Below are positions 1-57,415 of a DNA stretch of 64,000 bases, piece after piece. The notes beneath the pieces were generated by a model. It was given only the letters and a program-made list of their open reading frames with translations. It had not been told where the DNA came from and ran no database searches. Made by a program: the position numbers and the translations under genes. The stretch is from Microplitis mediator. Its lineage: Eukaryota > Arthropoda > Insecta > Hymenoptera > Braconidae. The DNA lies in assembly GCF_029852145.1 (NCBI RefSeq), contig NC_079979.1, positions 11,944,642-12,008,641 on the forward strand, written 5' to 3'. Within the stretch, counting starts at the first letter, position 1. Every line of letters begins with the position of its first letter.

Positions 1-777
1 CGGTTTCAAGTCCTTCTTCTTATTGACTTGGCTGTTTGTTGGCTCTGGGGAGTTTCGGTTCTTTCTATTCCCAGTCCTCGGATGGCTGTTCCTTCTTTCT
101 TCAGTGTCTGATTCATCGTCCATTTTGGCTCCGGTGTCCTTCGTTTTCTCAGTCATAGCTTGTCTGTTTATCTCTGGCGTAGCACACGGAGATGTTTGGG
201 TGGTTGACACTGACATCATTGGTGCTTTTCTGGCCAACCAATATGCCGTGGCAATAGACCCAACCAGTTTTCTTACTTCGTGGTGCAAATTTTTCTTGTC
301 TTTGATGAAATCTGCGAGCTCATCGATTTTGTTACCAAGCTCCATTGGTGACTGTTTGGCGGTGCCGGTCGGTAACGAGCCAGTTCTCTCTCGGTAGGTA
401 TGGATATTGACGGGTGCGATAGGTCCTCCGCTCTTTGGCAGAGCGTCGATCAGCTGTCCTTCCACTTCCATTCTGGCTGTCTCCTTCCACTTCCGTTTGA
501 GCTCTCTTTTTCCCCGCTCAATTGAGTCTTGTTGAATTCTCTCAGTAGCAACGCTGGGCAATGGGGCCTTAGAGTTCACTCCACTGTTGCTCACCTTTTT
601 TGTTCCAGTAATGTGCTTGGCCTGGTTCCCTACCGCTGAATTGAGTGTTTGATTGCTTCCCTCACAATTCGTGAAGCTTGCGACGGCCACCGGGGCTTGC
701 ACCTGATCGGAACCATCGGCGGAGGTAGCCATGATTGGCGTGTCCACGTGGGGTATAATGTTTTCCTTATCACTCAT
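1..777 (-). CDS. Partial ORF1 (gag-like) of an R1-like non-LTR retrotransposon
   Basis: An uninterrupted frame of 259 codons runs from the ATG at 777 to the left edge of the window, so its C-terminus is missing. The next in-frame stop upstream is a TAA about 75 bases before this ATG, and no earlier Met lies between them. The product is hydrophilic: a Ser/Asn/Thr-rich N-terminus, a basic Lys/Arg/Glu stretch near residues 95-115, and a charged helical segment (IDELADFIKDKKNLHHEV, about residues 154-171), followed by a Lys/Arg/Ser-rich tail. This style, and the helical segment, recall the 50-kDa ORF1 products of R1-clade retrotransposons in Hymenoptera; no zinc knuckle is reached inside the window. 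The segment 778-943 is GC-richer than the rest of the window and looks like the 5' leader. Family assignment is by recognition only. A host gene is possible but less likely. Confidence 0.55.
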   Translation of the reverse strand, partial: MSDKENIIPHVDTPIMATSADGSDQVQAPVAVASFTNCEGSNQTLNSAVGNQAKHITGTKKVSNSGVNSKAPLPSVATERIQQDSIERGKRELKRKWKETARMEVEGQLIDALPKSGGPIAPVNIHTYRERTGSLPTGTAKQSPMELGNKIDELADFIKDKKNLHHEVRKLVGSIATAYWLARKAPMMSVSTTQTSPCATPEINRQAMTEKTKDTGAKMDDESDTEERRNSHPRTGNRKNRNSPEPTNSQVNKKKDLKP

Positions 778-942
778 ACCTTCATTGTAGTGTTGTGGTT
801 GTTTTATAGAGGTGTCCTTCCTCCTCGCACCTCGTTTTGGTCCGCGGGGGCTATTTTATTTCACCCCTACCCACCGGAAATCCGAGGGCATTCCCCTATC
901 CGCTACCTGGGGACGCGCTCTCTAGGAGTTGGGTTTCTCCCA

Positions 943-943
<1 letters not shown>

Positions 944-1029
<86 letters not shown>
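944..1029. repeat. (GT)n microsatellite
   Basis: About 86 bases of uninterrupted GT dinucleotides lie exactly at the joint between the R1-like segment and the family R repeat. Other family R copies carry a CA/TA microsatellite at the equivalent place (24224 and 61606), so the tract belongs to the repeat. Confidence 0.95.
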
Positions 1030-1033
<4 letters not shown>

Positions 1034-1499
1034 GTAAACCTCTCATATCTTTTTGATTAATGAACCAATTTAGATGGTTCTTGCAGCATTCGAAAGATAT
1101 TTTCTGAACTTAGATTTTCAAAAACATTTTAGACCATTTAGTCAAGTAAACTCTGAGATATTTAAGAAATACGAAAGAAAACAAAATTTTTTTTTCGTTT
1201 TTTTTTGGATATTGTGAAAACTGTTGGATCGATCAATTCCAAATTCTTATCAGCTCTAGAACTCGATAAAAGCTGTCGATTGCCACCAAAAACGTCACAA
1301 TCAGATAATCCGTTCGAGAGATATCGTCAACGGAATAATAAATGTTAAATCAATTTCTGCTTTTTTCATTGAATAACATAATAATTACTGAACAAAATTA
1401 CTCAAAACTAATATGTTCTTCTTTATATAAGTCATCGGAAGTGATTGCCTAAAAATCGTCATGTTCGCTCGTATCAGGATATACTTACACGATATAGAT

Positions 1500-2625
1500 T
1501 GTAACGTAATATTTTCTTATACTCAATCAAACCCAATAATTACTCAAAATTCTTACTCAATAAATTTACTCCAAAACTCAAATTACTCTAAATTGGGCTA
1601 CGTTACACTTCACCCACCAATCACCCCTCTCATCTCCTCCAGATCCTGACGCTTGCCAGCCGACTCTTATTTCCCCGGTATCGGCAACCGGTCTAAACGT
1701 ACACGTAATTTAAAACCTAAAAACTATACCCTTTGAAGATGAGAGACATGACCGGTGGTAGCGGCATGTCCTGGTGCGCTCAGTATGCTAGGTTGTGGAG
1801 AGAGGGTCGCGGTTCTTTCAATGCGAAAGAAGCCGATTAATTAAATAATATAAAAGTCATAAAATAGCGAAACAAAACTAAATAAAATACCATAAAGATG
1901 ACGCGAGAGCGACGCGGAGGGCCCAAAAGACCCGCGGTCCAATACTCTCGGTCCATCACGCCAATAAATACCTGGGCAAGACATCCGGAACCTCTAGACG
2001 ACGACGATTCACAAAACTTAATAGACAACTAGATAAAATATAAACTAAAATATGAATAAATAATGCGATAATTTGCGACAATTAATTAATGCGACAGACG
2101 GCTCCAAGAGCACCATACGCAGAGCCACAAGCTCCAAAACGACAGCAGTCCACGGTTGCGGTCGTGGTCCACCATGGCGACTCTCCGACTCACCACCGCT
2201 TACTCTAAGACTCCAAACTCGACTACTGGGTCGACTCGTACACGAGCGACGCTAAGTCTCAACTTCCTTACTCGCCGGTAGTCACACAACTGTTCCACGA
2301 TAATCTCCCACTCTAACTTGCTCACTGCACTCCTTCTCTTCCAATCCCACATTCTCGCTTCTCCATCCATTTTTTCCTTCACAAGCATAGACCTCCCCCG
2401 TTAAATCCACACTCCATCACACAGACACTCCAAAAACATACCCCATACCGTACACGTACTCTATCACACATTTATCTTACCATACACATTTATACTCCAT
2501 TTACTCTCTATTCATTATCCACTAAACTCAACTCGACACACTTACTCACTTTTTCTCTCACTATCACACCGACTCCCACGTACTCCAACCTTCAACCTCC
2601 ATCCCCTCGGCAATGTAACGTCACA
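1500..2625. mobile_element. Solo LTR, family A, copy 1
   Basis: The element begins TGTAACGT and ends ACGTCACA, so it has TG...CA ends with short inverted repeats. It is flanked by a 4-bp direct repeat, AGAT (1496-1499 and 2626-2629). Removing it restores a sequence seen unbroken at about 23430-23460 and 60920-60950, which contains AGAT only once. A related copy lies at 25750-27107. No coding sequence is present, so this is an LTR left by recombination between the two LTRs of a full element. The 4-bp duplication fits LTR retrotransposons of Ty3/gypsy type. Open frames inside it are chance. Confidence 0.85.
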
Positions 2626-2689
2626 AGATACAACGTATCACGTAAATACTTATTTTTGAGCTAATTATTGAACATAATTGTGAACAAAT

Positions 2690-3963
2690 TATAACGGTGG
2701 ACCCCTGGCTACTGCGTGTCCAGATCGCCAAGAGCCACAGTTAAATTAATTTCCCGAAATTACTGATTTACTTAAATTTATTATCATTAATTATACTTAT
2801 TTTATTCTAAAATTCTGGTTCCAAAAGACGGGAAATGCTCTCAGGAAGCAGGTACTCGTCCTGACCGGACACGCGGCTGAAAAGAAAATCTTTATGCTAT
2901 GTGACGCTGGTGATAATTAAATTTAATCAAGAAATAACAATCAAACTTATACTTTATTTAACCAAGATCTCAATTTATATACAGTTTCCCCTTTGACTTA
3001 AAATTTTGATAATTTTATATATATTTACAAAGCGTTCGAATGTAATTTGATCGACTCGAGGCGTGAATTAATTTATGGTGAGCGGGAATAAATTAACAAA
3101 TATTAACCGCGTTGAAGAGAGAGAGAAAGAATGAAAATCTATATTTTGATATACTTGTAATTCGTTGAGAACTTATCGAAATTCGGGTCGATTTATTGAT
3201 GATGCTGGTCGACGATTCTTCTCGGCTTGGTCCTGGTGATGTTGGTGTCCAATAGGTTTCCTCTGGCTCCTGGGATCCGCGTTGGCAGGTTGTCGCACAC
3301 GAAGAAAACCACACCACTCACTTTATACACTTTGGTTTTATTTATTTGACCATATAAACGAACTTCAGGTGTAATATTCAATTTGGTGTATCAAAGCAAC
3401 ACCACGTATCTCAATTAACAAATTAACTTTTAATTCAAATAAATTATGAAAGACTCAAGCGGAAGGTTTCGTATCACTTCTAATAGATTGAATAAATTTA
3501 GTTTAATATAACAAAGACAAGTTCTAATAATTAATTACTTGAGCAGAAATAATTATGCGTCGGTGCGTTTTCGCTAACCGAACTCAAGTTAACTTAAGCT
3601 CACTATATCTTATATACAATAATGCTCGGAAAAGAAATATATATATAGTAGACAATTTTAGAGAGAGTAAAGTGGATAAGACCGATCAGTTACAGCTCTC
3701 GAACTTAAGTGTCGTCTTTTGATCAATCGTCTTGGGTCAGTTCTCTGGGCCACAACCTGCCCCCACTAATGACAACTTGACCCCACCTAATTATGCGCAG
3801 GGACTAATTTGCGGTCTCATGCTGCGCGAAATCATCCCCCAAATTCTAACGCAGAGACTAGACTGCTGCACTTGACTCTCAGAGCGAGAAGAGAGAGAGA
3901 GAGAGAGAATAATTGAAGCGAGAGAGCCACACTCTCACGTCTTACGCTTTTTGCACGGTTACA
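2690..3963. mobile_element. Solo LTR, family B
   Basis: Ends read TATAACGGTGG and GCACGGTTACA; the first is one base from the expected TGTAAC. The flanking 4-bp repeat is AAAT (2686-2689 and 3964-3967). The uninterrupted target is visible at about 60865-60890, where the same family R text runs through. The interior has AT-rich stretches and a GA-rich run at 3892-3907, with no coding frame. It sits 64 bases from the family A LTR in the same host repeat. Confidence 0.8.
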
Positions 3964-4190
3964 AAATATAAAAAATGCTCATTCATTTATTATTTTAGAT
4001 TCTAAATTTTTGAACTTTAACATAAAACGTAACCCTATTGAGCTTGAAAAGCTCATAAAAAAGGGAATCAAAGGTATCTTCGAGCTCGAAAATGTATTCA
4101 CAACAATGTTTTAGCGATCAAGGAGCTCGAAAACAGCGGGAAGTTTTAGGGCTGGCCCGCAGGGTCAACCGATAGACGGATTTTTTTTTT

Positions 4191-4740
4191 TACGATCTCT
4201 CTCAATTTCGTCTGGGTGTACACGAAAAGTTCGTAAAAAAAGGAGGGTGTAAAGCTTCACGGCCTAGGCCGTGAAAAAAAGACGGTATAGTAGAGTCTCT
4301 AAAAAAGAGTCCCTTTACGGACGCCACCCAGCGCTCAAAAGTTGAACTTTTGGAGCGAGTATAACAAAAATTTAATTTTTATCGTCTACCCTAATTTTTA
4401 TATATTTATAATAATTTTGTTAAACTAACCTGCTTTAAGAATATTCAGTACTGACATTACACAGATTTTTACGAACTATTGAAAATAATTTTAATGTAAC
4501 TTGTCTTTTATTTGAAGCTTTTAAATAAGCTTATTAATTATTTATGATGAATAAAATGAATCTGGATAAATTTTTTTGTTATAAGTAAATAATTCAGTGA
4601 CGCTTTGACGATTCAGTTAAAAACCGATGGCGGAAGTATCGGCATTCAACTGTCATCGTAAACACAGATAAAAATAAAATGGCATAGTGTGTAGTCTGGT
4701 GAGATTAGAGAAAAGATAAATTAAAGAGGGCGCAGTTGCA
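4191..4740. other. AT-rich stretch without a recognised gene
   Basis: No gene is seen. It holds small perfect hairpins, for example CACGGCCTAGGCCGTG near 4258 and CAAAAGTTGAACTTTTG near 4336, and otherwise unstructured AT-rich sequence. Confidence 0.6.
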
Positions 4741-5186
4741 TACTTAGTAAACAGCGTGAATCACCGTGATTTTACCCCGAATCACCGTAAGAGAATACTC
4801 TCGATGAAAAAAGATTTTATACAATAATATATAGACTATATATAACTTGGATAGAAAAAATGGCCTAATCCAATTGTATACAATGTGAATAAAAATTGTA
4901 TACCATTCTATACAAATTGTATACAATTCTATACAAATTGTATACAATTCTATACAAATTGTATACAATTCTATATAATTATATACAATTATATATATTG
5001 CATTTATATAGAATTGTATATAATTTGTATAAAATTGAATATAATTTGTATAAAATTGTATATAATTATATAGACTTGTATACATTTTGTATAGAATTGT
5101 ATACAATTTTTATACAGTTGTATACAGTTGGATCGGGCCATTTTTTGTATATAATTTTATACAATTGCATAAAATTTTTTTTCATC
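4741..5186. repeat. Word array: accgtg words, then atacaattg/caattgtat palindromes
   Basis: A short run of CACCGTGATT-type words (4755-4795) matches the words at 10250-10490, so the two blocks may be halves of one outer element. Next comes a block opening CGATGAAAAAAGATTTTAT, close to the CCCGATGAAAAAAG tip used at 28545 and 36996. It is filled with ATACAAATTGTAT-type palindromes and carries the GGCC core near 4860 and, inverted, near 5135. The Tyr/Ile-rich open frames on both strands are by-products of the words. Confidence 0.6.
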
Positions 5187-6737
5187 CCCTCGCGGATTCG
5201 GAGTTACTGTAAAATCACAGTGAAATCAATTTTACCGTGAGTTTACTGTGTATTGACGGTAATTTCATAGTGAATTCACAGTCATTTTGTGCCATTTCGT
5301 CACTGTGGTTCTGTAGTAATTCTACAGTAATTTTATGGTAGTTCCATTGTGATTTCACTTGTGATTCTTTCGTAGGCTTACAATAAATTTACCATAGTTT
5401 CATGATAATCTTACTGTCGATGAACTATCGATTTATGGTAACCCGGCAATGGTAACACTGAGGCTTTATCATGGATTTGCAGTAAGTTTATCGTGGTTTC
5501 ACTAAGAATTCACTGTGATTCCATAGTAATCTGATGGTGTTAACTCTGCGGCTTCACAATAGTTTCACAGTCAGTTCATAGTGGTTTTACCATGATTTTA
5601 CTGTGATCCCATGGAGACCTGGTAGTATTAGCACTGTGACTCTATGATATTTTCACAGCAAATTATTAGTATTTTCTCCATGATTTAACTCTACTTTGAT
5701 AGTGATCTGATACGGTACATTTATCATTAATCCAATTTCGAAATCAAACTTTGAATTTTTAATAGCATTAATCGATAGAAATGAAATTAAAAAAAAAATA
5801 ATATCAATTATTTCATAAATGCTCCTATAATTATTTGTAAGTTTAGCAAATATTTGGGCACATATGTATTTTATTTATTATAAATTTAGCTATTTTAGGG
5901 ATTTCTGAACGAAACTTTATCTGTATTTATCTAATTTAATTAATTTTATGAAAGTTTAAGACGGTAAAATTCTTCAGAATTATGAAAAAAAATAAATAAA
6001 TAAAAAAATTGAATAACTTTTTTTTCAAAACTGTATAAATTGAATTTAAACTATTGCAAAAAATAAAGACCCGGGAAAAAATGATTTTGCCTAATTATAG
6101 ATAAGACCTTATATATAATTAGATCTAAAAATTGGCCAGGTCTAATTATATATAATTATATATAGGTTATATATGATTATATATAATACGTTATATATAA
6201 TTAGATCTGAAAATTGGCCAGGTCTAACTATATATAATCATATGTAAGTTATATATACTCATATATAATTAGATATGATTATGTATAATACATATATATC
6301 CTATTTTATATATAATTAGATCCGAAAATTAGGCGGGTTTAATTATATACATGATTATGTGTAATTTATATACAATTACGTATGTTCATGTACGATTAAT
6401 ATTGAAGTATTCAGAGGGAAGTTTTTTTTTAATTATACGTTTGCAATTATTCATAACAAATTACATTTCCCTCAAAATATAAATACAGAGTATAATTAAC
6501 GACTGTGCTACTACATTTATTTATTTTTGTTATATAACATTTTATTATGTATTTATAGATAGATAATATAATCATGTCATGAGACTATTAGTACTTACAA
6601 ACGAAAATTACTAGAGTCATTTTTACTAATATATTAAAGAATATATATTCGTTATTTTTAAAAGTATATTTGGTGAAACTTCTTAACGTTAATTTTATGA
6701 GATCTCACTTATTATAATAAGTATAATAATATAATAA

Positions 6738-7137
6738 CCCTCGCAGATTTGAATCACGGTGGAAACACCGTGGAAGTGTAAACACCGTGGATCCACCGTG
6801 GTTACACGGTGGGTTTGTTCCATTTCACCACCGGGTAAACACAGTGTATCCACTGTGATTACGCGGTGTATACACCGTGATTCCACGGTGGCTTGACCAC
6901 TGTGTATACACGGTGTTTCCACTGTGATTACGCGGTGTATCCACCGTGATTTCACGGTGGCTTTGTGCTATTTCACCACCGTGGTTCCACGGTGTATCCA
7001 CCGCGTAATCACAGTGGAAACACCGTGTATACACAGTGGTCAAGCCACCGTGGAATCACGGTGGATACACCGCGTAATCACAGTGGTAGAATGGAACAAA
7101 CCCACCGTGTTTCCACCGTGATTCAAATCTGCGAGGG
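6738..7137. mobile_element. 400-bp CCC-tip element with caccgtgg words
   Basis: Tips are CCCTCGCAGATTTGAATC and its inverse, flanked by AA on both sides (6736-6737 and 7138-7139). The whole interior is made of ccaccgtg / cacggtgg words separated by 4-8 variable bases. The core GTTTGTTCCATTTCACCAC appears near 6811 and 6962 and inverted near 7090. It is strongly palindromic overall, and its long open frames on both strands reflect only the word periodicity. A close relative lies at 41024-41385. Confidence 0.85.
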
Positions 7138-7293
7138 AATTATTACTTCTCAATAATATACACCTAAAACTATAATGCATTTAACGAGTATTGGTTATTA
7201 AATATCAATAAAGACCATAGAGCATCTAATATATTAAATAAGAAAAACTAAATATTAAATATATTCTATAAATAAAATATTAACTTATATATA

Positions 7294-8769
<1,476 letters not shown>

Positions 8770-9452
8770 TTAATTTATATTTGATGATATATATAGATCT
8801 AAAGATCTAAAATATATTAAAAATTACTACATATGGGTCTATATAGGTCAGGTCTAATCAGATCTAATCATATATAGACCCATGTATAACTATATATGGG
8901 TATATACTATGATATATACTATTATATATATTCCATATACAATCATATATAATTAGGCAAAATCATTTTGTCCCGGGATATAATTAGATCTAATTATATA
9001 TAAGGCTATATATACTTATATACAGGTCTATATATAACCATATATATTCTATATATAATCATATATAATTAGGCAAAATCATTTTTTTCCCGGTACAATT
9101 AGGTCTCATTATATATAAGACTATATATACTTATATATAGGTCTATATATAACCATATATATTCTATATATAATCATATATAATTAGGCAAAATCATTTT
9201 TTCCCGGGGAGAACATCATTTAGATTAATATTTCAATAGTAAGTATTTATTATTTATCATAATTTAAAATAAAATATTCTTAAATTAAGAAAACTTGATG
9301 ATTTACAAATGAAGGCAAAAATTTTTTTTTATAAATATCGAATTCTTTTAATTTTATAGTATTCAATAAAATAATTTTTCTTATAGCTTAGTCTTGAGTA
9401 AATATAGTATTGAATATCATGAAGTAACAGATTAAATATTTAGTTCCAAATG

Positions 9453-9533
9453 CGTGTGGTGGCCGAGCGGGCTAAAGTACATGACTTAAGCTGCTCTCAA
9501 TCGAAGGGTTGGCAGTTCGAGTCCCATCATACG
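9453..9533 (+). pseudogene. tRNA-Leu-like sequence (TAA loop), probably degenerate
   Basis: An 81-base segment has an A-box-like TGGCCGAGCGGGC and a B-box-like AGTTCGAGTCCC. Its ends, CGTGTGGT and ATCATACG, pair over 8 positions with two G-T wobbles. The putative loop ACTTAAG would give anticodon TAA, and the length fits a tRNA with a long variable arm. The anticodon stem pairs poorly and the D stem is not closed. I therefore call it a tRNA-derived relic inside the surrounding element rather than a working tRNA-Leu gene. Confidence 0.45.
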
Positions 9534-10220
9534 TTGAAAAAAATTAAAATTTTTTCTTTACCGAGGGTAAAAAAATAGCATTTAATCCTCCGAAGGAATT
9601 ACATGAAGTCGTACAAAGAGATAATAAATAATTTTTTTAAACAAGAAAAATCATTTATAGAAAAATCAAGATTAGGATTATTGTTGCTATTATAATATTA
9701 TTATTAATTTTATTATTATTATCTTTGAATCAATAAATATAGAATCTCAATATTGCCCCTAAATCTCGATGAAAACTAAGCAGATCCAGGATTAATTGAT
9801 TAAGAAATCACGGTAATATTACTGTCAACTCACAGCGATATTATTGTGATTTCACGAAGAATCTATAGTAAGACTGCTGTGAAATCACTATATGATGACG
9901 GTATTATTACCGAGCAAGCATGACTGAAACACTGCAGATCCAGGATAAACTGATAGTGAAATCACTGTAAATACACAGTAATACTACTGTCAACTTATAG
10001 CTACACTACCGTAAATTAACTGTAATGCTATTGTGAGTCTACTATGAATCGATGGTGAAATCATCATAAAATTACCATCGGATGGTAATAAAATCACAGT
10101 AAGCAAATGGCACAAAATCACAGTGATTTCACTGTCATTTCACCATGGGTTCACTATCTTTCTACTATGATCTCACCGAAATTTCACCGTGATTTCGAAG
10201 TAATTCTGAATCCGCGAGGG

Positions 10221-10500
10221 TCGGGCTGAGACTCGTCGTGGGAGCTCATAACAATTTTACCGTGTCTCACCGTAAATAACAATGAGAAATCACTGTGATT
10301 TTACCATGAATCACCGTGAAAGCTCACCGTCATATCACGCACACATTACCGGAAATAACGGTGATTCACCATGAATCTCTGTGAATCGCGGTGAATCACC
10401 GTAAATTACAGTGAATCACCGTAATTTCACCCTACTAGCGTGATTTACCGTGATTCACCGTAATTTACCCTATATCACGATGAATCAGGACCGCCCGAGG
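10221..10500. repeat. Array of accgtgattc / caccgtaatt words
   Basis: The stretch is made of tracts such as ACCGTGATTCACCGTAATTT with spacers, ending near CGCCCGAGGG. It matches the short word run at 4755-4795 on the other side of the 5187-10220 element, so both may be flanks of one older element. Confidence 0.6.
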
Positions 10501-10697
10501 GCCATCAAAGTCTCGATTTCAGATTTGAACAATTTCGAATGGCGTTTTTAATTAGGGACTTTATTATTAAAATTTATAAAATATTCTATATCATTCCTCA
10601 CTGGGATCAAATTATATCAAATCACTATTTAGAACGTTGAAGTTAATTACTATAATAAAAAATAATTAATAGACAATATTTCTCTTCTTTATTACAG

Positions 10698-11035
10698 GTG
10701 TCAGTTTAATCCTAAGTATAAACGACAATAATATGGTGAACATCATAAAATCTGCGGGTGTGATGAATTTTATGCTATTTGAAAGTTATTTGTACACTTA
10801 CCCAGCTGATAATTTAGCGAATCGTGCAGAATTAATGCTTCGAGCTATTTACAGTAGTTATTGGTATAAAATGCCACAAAGTATTACGAAAAACCTCATT
10901 TTTGTAATGATGCGTATTAATTTACCACCATTTTTGACATGTGGTAAATTTTTTTATATGACACGACGATCATACATGGATGTTATCAAAACAGCTGCTT
11001 CGTATTTATCAGTATTACGCATAATGATAGAGTGA
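10698..11035 (+). CDS. Odorant receptor, 3'-terminal exon (7tm_6 family)
   Basis: The exon follows a pyrimidine-rich acceptor ending TTTATTACAG at 10697, enters with two bases of a split codon, and runs 112 codons to a TGA at 11033-11035. It matches the C-terminal part of insect odorant receptors: a membrane-entering stretch (VSLILSIN, then SAGVMNFMLFESYLYTYPAD), the loop ERAELMLRAI-like NRAELMLRAIYSSYWYKMP, then the conserved end with CGKFFYMTRRSYMDVIKTAASYLSVLR. These receptors are odorant-gated ion channel subunits in sensory neurons, paired with Orco. No upstream exons were recognised in the transposon-filled 4-10.7 kb, so it is the end of a gene whose 5' exons lie left of the window, or a stranded gene fragment. 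The frame itself is intact. It faces the carboxypeptidase gene tail to tail. Confidence 0.75.
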
Positions 11036-11774
11036 AAATATTATATATCATATTTTCAATTACTTATTTCATCTCTCTCAGAAACTATAATTAAAAACCT
11101 TCCTATCAAACAAAACGTATTGAACTAGCATATGTAATACATCTTTAATTCTTAGATGTTATAACCCATAAATTGTTAAAAATTCTTATTGTTATGAAAA
11201 TCAACTCTGATCATTTTCCAGTAGTTTATAAAATATTATTAAATAAGAAATATTTTTTTTCATGGTTTTGAATTATTCGTTTTATCTTATCTCGATCATT
11301 AGATACTTAAAAAATACAGTTTTTTTAATTTGCAGTACGGCCTGTTTAAATAATGTATTGATTCGAATCATGATCATGTATACCAAGAGCATAACTTGAA
11401 TTAATAAACAAATTCATAGATTGTTTGATTATTGCTCAACAATATTAAATAGTATGATGTCTAAATGTATTAGAATTAAACAATGATGCGCTTTTTTAGA
11501 AACTTACTCATGGGAAAATTTTCATATATAATTTAAAATATGATTATACGTGAAACATATATGATTTATATATGATCATTTATGAGTGGATACAATTACG
11601 GGTATACATTTCATAATTTTCAGTTTAAAATTATTGATTTCTCAAAAATAAAAACAAGTTTTTCCTCCATATAGAAAACCTCGAGCTTCTTAAATTTTAC
11701 ACAAAAAGTTAACATAAATATAACAAAATTTAAGAGCTACTCGATTAGCACGATCAGTACTGTTGACATTGATA
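11036..11774. other. AT-rich spacer between two convergent genes
   Basis: This covers the 3' flank of the odorant receptor exon. No coding segment or repeat family was recognised. Short ATAT-word runs occur near 11525-11600. Confidence 0.5.
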
Positions 11775-11977
11775 CCCTGGCGGGTTTGAATCACCGTGGA
11801 ATCAGGGTGGGTACACCGTGTAACCATTGTGGAAACACCGTGTAACCACCGTGGAATCAGGGTGATAAAATGGCACAAACCCACCGTGTAACCACCCTGG
11901 ATCCACCGTGATTCCACCGTGTTTCCACTCCCAGGGTGTTTCCAGGCTGTTTCCAGGGTGATTCAAAACCGCCAGAG
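11775..11977. mobile_element. 203-bp CCC-tip element with caccgtgg / ccagggtg words
   Basis: The left tip is CCCTGGCGGGTTTGAATC; the right tip is its inverse with one change (CCGCCAGAG). TA flanks both sides (11773-11774 and 11978-11979). The core ATGGCACAAACCCACCG is at 11870. This is the smallest complete copy of this skeleton and lies just past the polyadenylation signal of the carboxypeptidase gene. Confidence 0.75.
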
Positions 11978-12260
11978 TAAGATTATCAAATTTTTTTTAT
12001 CTATTCATAGAATTTTCGAATATTCTGAACTATTAAATCAGTGGATTGGCAGAGTAGTATATAAATTTAGGAAACATCTTTATTATATACAATCCGTATT
12101 GAAGGAATTTTTTATGAAGTGTAAACTTATAATTATATTCGAATTTATTAAAAATTACAGCAATTATCATAGTTTTATAAGATACATTATATATTGTGTA
12201 TATTATCATATTATAACAATTCCATTATTAGTGTCAGTTAACAGATTTTGTTAACTTCAT

Positions 12261-12266
12261 TTTATT
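12261..12266 (-). promoter_or_regulatory. Polyadenylation signal AATAAA of the carboxypeptidase gene
   Basis: AATAAA on the minus strand begins 7 bases past the TAA stop, so the 3' untranslated region would be very short unless a later signal is used. Confidence 0.5.
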
Positions 12267-12272
12267 TCAAAG

Positions 12273-56960
<44,688 letters not shown>

Positions 56961-57107
56961 ATTTCATATAATCAATCGTTTATATTCTCTCGTCTCGCTG
57001 AACTATCAACATTAATAGATAATTCGTGTATGATAAGATTCTGGATTAATTATTTTCTTTCATTTTTATCACATTGATTTCATATCAATAAGTGATACAC
57101 ATACATA

Positions 57108-57121
57108 TGTATATATATATA

Positions 57122-57159
<38 letters not shown>

Positions 57160-57162
57160 TGC

Positions 57163-57233
<71 letters not shown>
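57108..57233. repeat. (TA)n microsatellite cluster
   Basis: TA tracts with occasional GTATGC/CATATA breaks lie upstream of carboxypeptidase exon 1; a shorter tract follows at 57376-57415. Confidence 0.93.
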
Positions 57234-57235
<2 letters not shown>

Positions 57236-57375
57236 ACCTGATTAAAAGAAACGATTCGAAACGATTTGCAATGTTAAATGCTTATAAGAAGGGCGATTCA
57301 AAAGTATTCAAAGTATTCAAAAGCATTAAAAAGTATTAAAAAATTTTTTTTTCTAATCGTTTCTTTTAATAAGGG
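57236..57375. mobile_element. 140-bp ACCTGATTAAAAG-tip element inside the TA tract
   Basis: The right tip is TTTCTTTTAATAAGGG; the left tip reads ACCTGATTAAAAGAAACG, so the first C of CCC has become A. TA flanks both sides. Its filler is aaagtattcaaagtatt words around AGGGCGATTC, as in the 13664 copy. Confidence 0.7.
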
Positions 57376-57408
<33 letters not shown>

Positions 57409-57415
57409 ATATCAT

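Larger units (their letters stand above)
1030..4190 (-). repeat. Family R dispersed repeat, reverse copy, split by two solo LTRs
   Basis: Segments 1030-1499, 2626-2689 and 3964-4190 read continuously as the reverse complement of the copy at 60655-61640. The right tip carries the family signature: paired GAGCTC words, then CAGCGGGAAGTTTTAGGGC and a tract reading TGGCCCGCAGGGTCAACCGA. The inner end is cut at the GT microsatellite. The copy contains no protein-coding sequence. Two LTR insertions (1500-2625 and 2690-3963) interrupt it, and uninterrupted versions of both sites are visible at 23380-23470 and 60865-60960. Confidence 0.85.

Noticed and set aside
649..1056. Frame with a long Cys-Val run
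   Set aside because: It reads through the GT microsatellite and the antisense of the R1-like leader.
4744..5240. Tyr/Ile-rich frames on both strands
   Set aside because: They follow from ATACAAATTGTAT words, which are open in several frames on both strands.
6738..7137. CRISPR-like array of short repeats
   Set aside because: Repeats are palindromic words with irregular 4-8 base spacing, within an inverted-repeat element in a eukaryotic genome; no cas genes.
6695..7156. Several 63-86 codon frames rich in His, Thr and Val
   Set aside because: All arise from caccgtgg words in a palindromic element; the same happens at 40984-41422 and 11690-11917.
9453..9533. Functional tRNA-Leu gene
   Set aside because: The anticodon and D stems do not pair, and it lies inside transposon filler.
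11919..12254. 111-codon plus-strand frame
   Set aside because: It starts in the CCC-tip word element and continues through AT-rich DNA up to the 3' end of the carboxypeptidase; no family is recognised.
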